Assembly (NCBI RefSeq): GCF_037176765.1
Contig: NC_090026.1
Span: forward strand, 133,755,252-133,819,251
DNA: 64,000 nucleotides
DNA from: Anolis sagrei
Lineage: Eukaryota; Chordata; Lepidosauria; Squamata; Anolidae
Direction: 5' to 3'
Shown: positions 1-12,200 of the stretch, piece after piece
Numbering within the stretch: position 1 is the stretch's first letter
How the letters are laid out: every line of letters starts with the position of its first letter
Notes under the pieces: generated by a model
What the model was told of the DNA's origin: nothing
The model's input: the letters and a program-made list of their open reading frames with translations, nothing else
The model's database searches: none
Made by a program: the position numbers and the translations under genes

Positions 1-273
1 AGCCTCTGCAACTTCAACCGCGCCCGGCGCTCCCGCCTGACCCCCGACGACCTGCGCTGGGTGGGCCCCCCGCTGCTGGGTGTGGAGCCCCCCGACTTCC
101 CTCGCTACCTGCAGGCACTGGGGTGGGAGGGGTCCCCCGCCAATGGGCCCTTCTTCCCCAGCACGCGCTTCGACATGGAGGCCTTTGTGGGCCGGACCGG
201 ACACCGGCTGGAGGAGATGCTGCTGGGATGCCGCTTCGGGGGCCGGGAGTGCGGTCCGGCAAACTTCACCTCC
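1..273 (+). CDS. ASIC3: ASIC3 first visible exon (5' end outside window)
   Basis: Open from base 1 for 91 codons (SLCNFNR...CGPANFTS), then donor GTGAGTG at 274. It matches the end of the large first coding exon of ASIC genes (human TLCNINPLRRSRLTPNDL...CGPENFTT). It ends in phase 0. It encodes the start of the extracellular domain. Confidence 0.93.
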
Positions 274-3200
274 GTGAGTGTGCCCCCCCCCCAACACACA
301 CACAGGCAGACACCCCTAGCCTCCCCTCTGCTTGGAAAGACCCTCCCCAGGTATGTCTGGCCACAGCCGTCCAGCTCCACAGGCCACGGCTAGTGGTACA
401 TTGGTCAGCAGTGCAGCCCGTAGTGCCAGACCTGCTACTCCTTGCACCCTGAGGGAGCCCCTCTTTCCTGCCTTGTCTTTTAGGGGTGTTCAGGGCTTGC
501 CCTCCAGACCCACCACCTTTCATATCCTTGGGGGTCTTCTCTCTTCCCTTCCTATGATCTGGACTTCCATAGGGTCAGCATTTTGCAGCTTCCTGAGGAT
601 TTCCAGAGGCCTCAAAGGGTCTCCAAATCCATCGAGAGGCCTGAAGTGCCACTGTGCATGTGCAGAGTGCATGCTTCCTGTCATGGCTGTTTTGAGGAAG
701 GGGCTGTGGGGTGGGGGTCCCTGGGGTGGATGCTATTTCGACCTGAGGGATGCAGTGTTGATGCTTCCATTCTGTTGTTGAAAGATGGAAGCCAAATGTA
801 CAGAGTGCTTTGTGATGGGGAGGCATTGGGCTCCTCGGGGGGGGGGGATGTTCTGAATCCTGCAGCCCCCTCCTCCCCCTCCCCCTCGCTTCCAGTGTTT
901 GGATCCAGATGCAGCGCTCCCCCACTCTTTCCCGCTCGCTCTCCCCCTCCTTTGTGTCCCCAAGGCTGCTCCGGTTTCACCTCCTTGCAGAGCCGCATCC
1001 CTCTCTCCATCCATCCCTCATCCCGTATCTCTTTCTCTGAGCACAACGAAACCCAAAATCTCTGGGATGTGGGGGCAGGGGTGCCCAGTCGGCAGAATCT
1101 GATCCCCAGCTCATGGCACGGGGAGCAGTTCTGTTCTGCGTGTCCCAGAGGCAGGCAGGGCACTTCCCATTGCAGGGGCTTTGCAGAAGTCTGCTGAAGG
1201 TGAGGGAGTGGACATCTAGTCCGGCTTTGGGTGGACTGCTTCCCTTCAAAATGATGGGTTACAGAGCTGGGCATGACTTAGATGAAGGGCCAGAAGGCAG
1301 GATCATCAAGCTGGTAGACGACACCAAATTGGGAGGGATAGCCAATACTCCAGAGGACAGGAGCAGGATCTTGACAGACTAGAGAGATGATGAGCCAAAA
1401 CTAACAAAATGAAGTTCAACAGGGACAAATGCAAGATACTCCACTTTGGCAGGAAAAACAAAATGCAAAGATACAGAATGCGGGACAATGCCTGGCTCGA
1501 GAGCAGGACGTGTGAAAAAGATCTTGGAGTCCTCGTGGACAGGAAGGTGAACATGAGCCAGGAATGTGATGTGGCGGCAAAAAAAGCCAATGGGATTTTG
1601 GCCTGCATCAAGAGGAGCCTAGTGTCTAGATCTAGGGAAGTCATGCTCCCCATGCTCTATTCCGCTTTGGTTAGATCACACCTGGAATATTGTGTCCAAT
1701 TCTGGGCACCACAACTCAAGAGAGATATTGACTCTAAGCTGGAATGTGTCCAGAGGAAGAGGGCGACTCAAATGATCAAGGTTCTGGAGAACAAGCCCTA
1801 TGAGGAGCGGCTTAAGGAGCTGGGCATGTTTAGCCTGAAGAAGAGAAGGCTGAGAGAAGACATGATGAGGGCCAGGTATCAATATGTGAGGGGAAGTCAT
1901 AGCAGGGAGGGAGCAGGCTTCCTTTCTGCTGCCCTGGAGACTAGGATGCAATGGAACAATGGCTTCAAACAAGAAAGGAAGGAGATCCCACCTGAACATG
2001 AGGAAGAACTTCCAGACTCTGTGAGCTGTTCAGCAATGGAACTCTCTGCAACTGAGTGTGCTGGAGCCTCCTTCTATGTAGGATTTGAAGCAGAGGCGGG
2101 GTGGCCATCTGTCGGGGGTGCTTTGAATGGGATTGTCCTGCTTCTTGGCAGAAACGGGTTGGACTGGATGATGGCCTACCAGGTCTCTTCAAACTCTAGG
2201 ATTCTAGGAGTCTATGAAAGATTTATCTTAACAGCACATAATTATCATGGACTATTCAGAGCCCAAATATGTGTTTGCGCTTTCGATGTGCAGGCCCAGA
2301 AAGCACCTGTACCTGCGGATGGATAAGCAACAAGGGTAGAGAAGCAGGGGACGGCGGCTAGGACCTCCTCCTCCTGGTCCTGGATAAGGAGAGTGCCACG
2401 AAGAGCCCATCCCTGGCCAAAGAAGGGGGCGGCCAAGAAAGAGGTTGTGTGAATGCCTCTCCATCTGGCCGCCTTACGCCTCACCTCAGGATTCCTCTCC
2501 AGCAGCAGCCACAGCAGTAGCGAGCAAGCAGTCCCTTTCCTCTGGAAGTGCAACGAAGCCACAAGGAGGTGATCAAAGAAAGTTCAAGTGCCTCTTACTC
2601 TAGAGCAAAAGGCACTTGGCTGCAGGAACAGGCGCTTTCTGGGCCTGCATGCCACAAACGCACTGTCTTTCCAAGGGGAGTGCATGTGTGGCGTGGAGGC
2701 CCATGAAGTGCCCATGCCTGCCGGTGCCTACATCCGAGCACCTCCTACTCTAGAGTAGGCACAGCGGCTACAGGCACAGGCACTTTCTGGGCCTGCATGC
2801 CACAAACGCACTGTCTTTCCAAGGGGAGTGCATGTGTGGCTTGCAGGGCCAGAAAGTGCCCACGCCTGACAGTGCCTACATCCGAGCACTTCCTACTCTA
2901 GAGTAGACACAGGCACAGAAGTGCCCGTGCCTGCCAGTGCCTACATCCAAGTGCCTTCTAGAGGAGACAAATCGGCTACAGGCACAAGCACTTTCTGGAC
3001 CTGCATGTCACGCACACATTCTCTTTCCAAGGGGAGTGCATGTGTGGTGTACAGGCCCAGAAAGTGCTCAGGCCTGCAAGTGCCTACATCCAAGCGCCTC
3101 CTACTCTAGAGTAGACACCACGGCTATGGGCACTTTCTGGGCCTGCGTGCCACGCACGCACTCTCTTTCCAAAGGGAGTGCATGTGTGGCATGTAGGCCT

Positions 3201-6200
3201 ACAAAGTGCCCGTGCCTGCCAGCGCCTACATCTGAGCGCCTCCTACTCTAGAGTAGACACAGCAGCTACAGGCACAGGCACTTTCTGGGCCTGCATGTCA
3301 TGCATGCACTCTCTTTCCAAGGGGAGAGCATGTGTGGCGTGCAGGCCTAGAAAGTGCAAACACCTGCCAGTGTCTACATCTGAGCACCTCCTACTGTAGA
3401 GTAGGCACAGTGGCTACAGGCACTTTTTGGGCCTGCATGCCATGCACACACTCTCTTTCCAAGGAGAGTGTATGTGTGGCGTGCAGGCCCAGAAAGTGCT
3501 CACACCGGCCAGTGCCTACATCCGAGCACCTCCTACTCTAGAGTAGACAGAGCGGCTATGGGCACTTTCTGGACCTGCATGCCATGCACCCACTCTCTTT
3601 CCAAGGGGAGTGCGTGTGTGGTGTGCAGGCTCAGAAAGTGCCCGTGCCTGCCAGTGCCTACAATTGAGTGCCTCCTACTCTAGAGTAGAAACAGCAGCAG
3701 ATAAGAAGAAGCCTCCTTATAGTGCACACCGGGAAGGGGAACGTGGGTGGGAAGCCCGCCCACCCAACCACCCACCCACCCAACCAACCACTCACTCATC
3801 CACGAGCTGATAAAAATGGATCTTTTCTCACTCCAGTGCAAAAACAGATACCTGCCCTCCTGATTTCAGGAGGCTCCCTAAAAATGGATCACCCCCCTCC
3901 CCCGAAAGCAGAACACGAAATGGGTCAAGTTTTACCCTGAATTCACAACTCTAGCACTTGACACTATTTGACAGCCAAGCTTACAAATATATTTCAAAAG
4001 AAAAGAGAGGAAAATTTGACCAAACTTCCGAACCAGGAATTCTTATTGGACACAGTTGCAGTACAAGGCTTATTGGGTTCCAGATTCAGACACTAGAAAC
4101 GCCACTGTAGGAAAGGTGACCTGTTTTGATGAGAATGCTTAAGGAGCCGAAGGAGAGATTTTGATGAGAGATCGCAAGTTTCATTTCGCAATGAAGAGTC
4201 ATGTAGATCTGAATGCTCTGTGATGCAACTCATTTAATCAGCCTTCAAGGGAAGATTTGCAAACAGTGCCTCCCAGTGGCCAATCAGCGTTGCTGGTCCA
4301 AAGGCCGGAAAGAAGCACGAGGACCATTCCCCCACTTGGCTTTGCCTATATTGCTAATGCAGCAAACACACACTGACCATTATCCTGGAATGAAATCCAA
4401 AAAATACAGAATGGGGGACGATGCCTGGCTCTGGAGCAGAACGTGTGGAAAAAATTTTTGAAGCCAACAATTTATTTATTTTTTATCGTGTCAGGAGCAA
4501 CTTGAGAAACTGCAAGTCACTTCTGGTGTGAGAGAATTGGCCGTCTGCAAGGACATTGCCCAGGGGATGCCCAGATGTTTTTGATGTTTTATCATCGTTG
4601 TGAGAGACATCTCTCATGTGCCCGCATGGAGAGCTGGAGCTGACAGAGGGAGCTCATCTGCAGTCTTCCCGGATTCGAACCTGCAACCTGTCGGTCTTCA
4701 GTCCTGCCATCACAGGGGTTTAACCCACTGTGCTACCAATGTGATGCTACAGCTAAAAAAGCCAATGGGATTTTAGCCTGTATAAATTGGAGTCTAGTGC
4801 CTAAATCCAGGGAAGTCATACTCCCCATGATCTATTCTGCCTTGGTCAGAGCACACCTGGAATCCCACTGTGTCCAATTCTGGGCACAACAATTGAAGGG
4901 AGATGTTGACTTTAAGCTGGAATGTGTCCAGAGGAGGGCGACTAAAATGATCAAGGGTCTGGAGAACAAGCCCTATGAGGAGCGGCTTAAGGAGCTGGGC
5001 ATGTTTAGCCTGAAGAAGAGAAGGCTGAGAGGAGATATGATAGCCATGTATAAATATGTGAGAGGAAGCCACAGGGAGGAGGAGGGAGCAAGCTTGTTTT
5101 CTGCTTCCCTGGAGACTAGGACACAATGGAACCATGGCTTCAAACTACAAGGGAGTCCAAAACACCTGGAGGACCAAAGTTGTGTCAGTACTGTTGTTCA
5201 GCTGTGATGACAACATTGCTTATAGTTTAAACTCTGTGGGTTCGGTGTAGAAGTGTGATGCGGTGCAAGGGTTAAATGCATGAAGCTTTTATTTATGCCT
5301 AGAGTGTAACTTTGGACAGTTCCTGTCCCGTCACAAATTCCAAAGTTGAGATAACAAACAGTGTCTTCCAGCCATGTTTGGCGAAGAGGGAAGACATGTC
5401 TTTGGCTATTCTTGTACATAGTTTTGTAGAAAGTAACAATAAATCTTTAAGTGCCGCTCCGAGGCTTTGGAGCTGAATGATGGCTTCATGCTTCATTTGT
5501 TTTGTGCCTCTTAGCAGACACTCTGAGGCCAATAATCGACAATTTGGCCCATGCCTGACTTAGATCTTAGAGCAAGCTTCCTTGTTCATAGGCTGCACAC
5601 AGAATTCCCACACCTGATTCCATTTTGCCAGACTGTTCCTCTTGCATTGTTCCCTCCCGGATTTTCCCGTCTCCCTCCCACGTGAACTGCTTTTTGTGTT
5701 GTAAATATCCCAAGCAGCCTGTAAGCCTTTTGGGCCTCACGTGACACGTTTGCATGCACACGCCTGCAACCACAACAGAGCCATGGTGAGATTGACGCAG
5801 GTAGTCATGAGGCCGTCTGGGGAGGAGAGGGTGGCCATGGAAAAACTTTTTATTTGGAGCATTCCTTCCTGCCCCCCCCCCCCCCCCAAGAACCTGCTTC
5901 TTCCTGACTGTTGCACTCCAGGCCAGGAAAGCGCTCTGACTTCAAACACCACACAACTGAGTAAAAATGCAAACAGTGTATTGAAGATAATTAAAAAGCA
6001 GTAGCAGTAAAAAAAAAAAAACACTCCATAAAAATAAGTAAATCCAATTAGGTAGAAAGATAAGCAGAAACAAATAGTCCAGGAAATTAGTCCATCAGAG
6101 TCCATGAAAAACAAATACAGAAACTGTCAGGATTATTTAGTTATGTATGTGTGTTTTTCAATGTGCTTCTATGTAATTCAAGATGGATTAAGATGTATTT

Positions 6201-9200
6201 CAAGATGGATTCTATTCTGCTCTATTGTGTATTAGAAATACTGTGCTGAGGCTGTGAAACTGTAACCTTGATAGAAATGGGATAACGTGTCCTCTAACTG
6301 GGAAGAAGAGGGAGGAACTAGTCTCAGCCAGAAGTCAGATAAGCAGATGTTCAGAGACTATTGTTTTTGCCTAGTAGTTCCTATCCGTAGCTTGCTGTGA
6401 ATAGACGTGTGTAGATGTACTTAGTAAAACTTAGTTTTCTATTGGAACTAAATGCCTGCAGCGTCCTTATTTTGAAACACAGTGTCTGCTGATCTAGCAG
6501 TCCTGCTGGCAAGCGTCAATACTCTTGACAGAAATTTCCAAGGTAAAACTCCAAAGCTTGAATCATGAAATCAAACAAGGCACTTAACACATGGATCTAT
6601 CTAAGGCAAGGCTTCCAAGGGCCAGGAGAGACGTCTTGACTCAAGTCCAACATTGCTTCGTCTGACTATAGATTCTGTACTTGACACTTTTATCCTTTAA
6701 TATACTCTATATCCCAAGCGGCTGGGAACGGATTTTGTTTCAGCCTTGACTCTGTTATCAATCTCTCTCTCAGTCTGGCAGAATGCCTGAGAGATTGGTT
6801 TGTTTGTCTGTGCCAACTAAAAACATGCCTTCTATCTACTGGCTCATTAGTTTCTGCACCTGGCCCAGGTGCCGAACTATTCTCAGGCTCAAAGTCCTGG
6901 GAATTCTCTGGTAGCAATTCAGGCCTTCTTCCAGGGACCATACCATCATCCCCAAACCCTTCAGGACCATTCTCATCTGAAAAGACACTTTGAACAGGAA
7001 TCCATTGTCATTCTTGGCATCAATAGCAACCTCATCATTAGGAACATCATTAGATACATGAACCTCAGAAACATCATTGTCATTCCCAACATCCAGCGCA
7101 ACCTGATCGTTAGACACAACCACAGGCTGAACTCCAACACTGACCCCATGTGTGCCCCCTCTGTGCCTGCAGATCTTCACCCGCCTGGGCAAGTGCTACA
7201 CCTTCAACTCGGGGGCTCCCGGCTACGAGCGCCTCTCTGTGATCCGGGGGGGCACCGGCAATGGCCTGGAGCTGATGCTGAACATCCAGCAGGATGAGTA
7301 CCTGCCCGTCTGGGGGGATACCGGTGAGTGCCTGCTGCCCCACCCACCTCTTTCCATGTCTGGGACTGGGGAGGGAAGGGCTGCTTGACCAAGTTATACA
7401 TGGAAAAAAAGCTTTTTATGGGGTGGGGGGCTTTGAAGTGGGGCTTTGCTTCTGTACACACCTATAACCACAGAATGGAAGTGGCATCTGTTGCAATCTA
7501 GCACTGGAACCACACCAGAGTCCAGTAATGCCTAACTAGAAGTGTTTATTAAGGGGGGAAGGTTAAAAAATGGGCAATTCCAAAAGGGTCAGTAGAATAG
7601 AAAGAATCCAATAGCAGTAATCCAAAAACAGGAAATACAAAATAGCAGTACTCCAAAAACGGCAAAGCACATTAAGTCAAGAGAACCAGAATTCCAAAGC
7701 AGAGATCCAAACAAAAATTCATAAACCAGAAAAAAGGAGCTTCTTCCAAAGCAAATCCTTACAGGAACAAAAAAAACATGAACTATATCAGGAAACTTGA
7801 ATCATGAACTTGAGAGCACCATCAGGAAACCCATTCTTTAGCAACTTTGTCTCCTCTGAGAGGCTTGAAGCCAAACCACTTAATTTAAGCCCATCAAGGC
7901 ACCCATGACATCATGCCGAACACACCTGGGCTTCAAGGTCATCCCACAGTTTCTATGAGAATGTTTTACTTGCCTGTCTCTTACTCCCTCTATCCTCAAA
8001 CCTAATCTAATTTCTCAGGAAAACTCACCATCAGCCCAAGGACTTTCACTTTCCCCCATTGCCTGGGAACCAGTGTCAGAATTTAAAGCATTCTCTATCT
8101 GAGCCTCATCTGCCTGCAATTATCTCCGATCTGACACAGACTCCTCGTTTGAAACACATCATCCCCTTCATCTTCTGACAAATCCTCGGACGCTTGCTGT
8201 GCTACAACAGCATCTTCCCTCCATGCCTAAGAAGAGGGACATATGGCACCTCTCTCCTGATTTCTGTGACTCATACACTGGATTCATTGGAAGGTGTAGT
8301 TTCGCTGTGCACTGGATTAGCGATACTCTAAAGCAGTGAGATCCTTAGTTCTTGCTTTTCCCCTCCCTGCCCACTTCTCTCTTCATGAACGTGAGAGCAC
8401 CTGCAGGAAACCCATTCTTTAGCAACTTTGTCTCCTCTGAGAGGCTTGAAGCCAAACCACTTAATTTAAGCCCATCAAGGCACCCATGACATCATGCCGA
8501 ACACACCTGGGCTTCAAGGTTGTCCCACAGTTTCTGTGAGAATGTTTTACTTGCCGGTCTCTTACTCCCTCTGTCCTCAAACCTAATCTAATTTCTCAGG
8601 AAAACTCACCATCAGCCCAAGGATTTTCACTTTCCCCCATTGCCTGGGAACCAGTATCGAAATTTAAAGCATCCTCTACCTGAGCCTCATCTGCCTGCAA
8701 TTATCTCTGATCTGACACAGACTCCTCATTTGAAACACATCATCCCGCTCATCCTCTGACAAATCCTCGGAAACTTGCTGTGCCGCAACAGCATCTTCCC
8801 TCCATGCCTAAGAAGAGGGACATATGGCACCTCTCCCCTGATTTCTGTGACTCATACACTGGATTCATTGGAAGGTGCAGTTTCGCTGTGCACTGGATTA
8901 GTGATACTCCAAAGCAGTGAGATTCGTAGTTCTTGCTTTTCCCCTCCCTGCCCACTTCTCTCTTCATGAACGTGAGAGCACCATCAGGAAACCCATTCTT
9001 TAGCAACTTTGTCTCCTCTGAGAGGCTTGAAGCCAAACCACTTAATTTAAGCCCATCAAGGCACCCATGACATCATGCCGAACACACCTGGGCTTCAAGG
9101 TCATGCTACAGTTTCTGTGAGAATGTTTTACTTGCCTGTCTCTTACTCCCTCTGTTCTCAAACCTAATCTAATTTCTCGGGAAAACTCACCATCAGCTCA

Positions 9201-12200
9201 AGGACTTTCACTTTCCCCCATTGCCTGGGAACCAGTGTCAGAATTTAAAGCATTCTCTATCTGAGCCTCATCTGCCTGCAATTATCTCCGATCTGACACA
9301 GACTCCTCGTTTGAAACACATCATCCCCTTCATCTTCTGACAAATCCTCAGACGCTTGCTGTGCTACAACAGCATCTTCCCTCCATGCCTAAGAAGAGGG
9401 ACATATGGCACCTCTCTCCTGATTTCTGTGACTCATACACTGGATTCATTGGAAGGTGCAGTTTCGCTGTGCACTGGATTAGTGATACTCCAAAGCAGTG
9501 AGATTCGTAGTTCTTGCTTTCCCCCTCCCTGCCCACTTCTCTCTTCATGAACTTGAGAGCACCGGCAGGAAACCCATTCTTTAGCAACTATGTCTCCTCT
9601 GAGAGGCTTGAAGCCAAACCACTTAATTTAAGCCCATCAAGGCACCCATGACATCATGCCGAACACACCTGGGCTTCAAGGTTGTCCCACAGTTTCTGTG
9701 AGAATGTTTTACTTGCCTGTCTCTTACTCCCTCTGTCCTCAAATCTTGTCCTCAGAGGAGACCTCCTACGAAGCCGGCATCAAGGTGCAGATCCACAGCC
9801 AGGAGGAGCCGCCCTCCATTGACCAGCTGGGCTTCGGTGTGGCCCCTGGGTTCCAGACCTTCGTCTCCTGCCAAGAGCAAAGGGCATCCGCAGACGCCAG
9901 CAAATGGATGTAGGGACTGACTGAAAGGGGGGGGGGTATCCTCCTACTCCCTCCCCCCCCCCCCTGTAATGGTGGGCTCTCCCTGGCATCTCATCTTTCT
10001 GGTCTGGAGCAAGGGAGCCTTGGCCCTCTCTCAGACAGATCGGTAGGGATGCAGTGCCAGGGATGCTGGCGCTTGGGCCAAGGATGCACATGGGGCCTCT
10101 CTGTCTCTGCAGGAGACCCCTGCCAGAGGGGTACATGGGGTCACAGGGTCATCAGCAGTGTTGGGGGGGGGGGGGTATTGCCAGACTTTTCCTTAACTGC
10201 CCCTGGCACAGCTCTTCTACCTCCCTCCTCCGTGGGGTGTCTGCAAGTCCAGCCCTGTTGAGTCCACCTTCTTCGCCAATTACAGCATGGCCGGCTGCCG
10301 CCTGGAGTGCGAGACGCGCTACGTGACTGAGAAGTGCAACTGCCGCATGGTGCACATGCCAGGTCCGGCGGGGCATCCTACTGCATGGCTTGTCCTGTCT
10401 GGTGTGTGGCTGGGAGCCAGGGGTCAGTGGGGGAGAGGTGTGGGCACCCGGTCCTTCTGCAGGAGAGCCACAGCTGGCATTCCTGCCCACAGAAGCAAGT
10501 GCAGTCCGTCACCCCAGTCTGCACAGCTCTCCCCCCAGTATAGCTTCCTCTTCCTCTTATGGGGGCATCACACAGCTACTGGGGGAGCCCCTTCCTGCCC
10601 CTGCGCGACCTCACCCACCCCCTTTCTTTCTTTCTCTGCCCAGGGAATGCCATCGTCTGCTCTCCGGAGCAGTACAAGGTGTGCGCTGACCCAGCCCTGG
10701 GTAAGCACCAGGGTGCCCCCAGACCCTATTTGCCAGGTGCCCCCAAGTTGGATGATGGGCGGTCCTGACCCCTCCCACAGACACGCACCAGCCCACCCCC
10801 AATCATTCCCCCGCTTTGCCCAGACTTCCTGGTGGAGAAGGACAATGAGTACTGCGCCTGCGAGACCCCCTGCGAGATGGTGCGCTACGGCAAAGAGCTC
10901 TCGGTGGTCCGGATCCCCAGCAAGGCCTCCGCAAAGTACTTGGCCAAGAAGTACAACCGCAGCGAGCAGTACATTGCGTGAGTGATCCTCCCCCCCCCCC
11001 CCACTGTGCTGATGATCCCATAGGGTTCATAGTCAAAGGGCATGAGGGGAGCATTCCCAGAGACCCCCAGAAAGTCCCCCTCGCAGGAGCTCTGTTGACC
11101 CCTCCCCGTCTCTATCTGCTCCCTTCCTGTCCAGGGAGAACCTGCTGGTGCTGGACATCTTCTTTGAGGCTCTGAACTACGAAACCATTGAGCAGAAGAA
11201 GGCCTACGACGTGGCTGGGCTGCTGGGTGAGTGGATGAGTCTGAAGGTGGTGGTGGTGGTGGTGATGGTGGGTCCTTGCAGCCAAAAGCAGAAGTCCACT
11301 CCAGGTGGATGGGTGGGTAGATAGATGGTGCAGGCCTGGCTTTTTCTGGACTCTCAGGTGACCCTCTGGGTGGGTCATCAGAAGCCCCAGGAGGGGGGGG
11401 GGGAATAGGGGTGTCTTGGAAAGCACTTTGGGGATCTGGCACATGGGGTCCCATGCCACTCTGTGTTGCTCCCCCAGGAGACATTGGGGGCCAGATGGGC
11501 CTCTTCATCGGAGCCAGCTTCCTCACCATCTTGGAGATCCTGGACTATTTGTATGACGTGAGTGACCATTTTGTGGGGATGGGGGTCTGGGGGGTCAACA
11601 GGGCTGTCCACAGTGGGGAGCAGGCGGGCTGGGGAGCACAGTGACCTTTACAGCCAGGATCAGCAGTCTCCCCTCCACAGCCCCCCCCTCCCCCGTGGCT
11701 AGGCTCAGTGGGTTAAACCCTTGTGCCGGCAGGACTGAAGACCGACAGGTCGCAGGTTCGAGTCCAGGGAGAGCATGGATGAGCTCTCTCTGTCAGCTCT
11801 AGCTCCTCATGCGGGCACATGAGAGAAGGATGGTAAAACATCAAAAACATCCGGGCAATGTCCCCTGGGCACATCCTTGCAGACGGCCAATTCTCTCACA
11901 CCAGAAGCGACTTGCAGTTTCTCAAGTCGCTCCTGACACGAAAAAACAAACAAAACTCTGTGGCTGCTCAGGGGCACTGTTTCCTGGCCCCGAGGCTCAT
12001 GCGGACTTTGCTCTGCTCTGCTGCTGCAGGTTCTGCGAGACAAGCTCTGGGGCTTCTACCAGGCGAGGAAGCAATCCCAGAAGACTGACGGCGACACCAT
12101 GGTAACCAGGAACCCCCTTTTTAAGACACCCCACCCCCAAGTGAGCAAGGAATGGGCAGCGGACCCCATTTCCTGCTGCCCAGAAGGACCACTGAAGACC

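Noticed and set aside
2921-3810. Series of similar ~65-70 codon frames (…CRPRKC…LLL)
   Set aside because: One per unit of the hairpin minisatellite; a by-product of the repeat.
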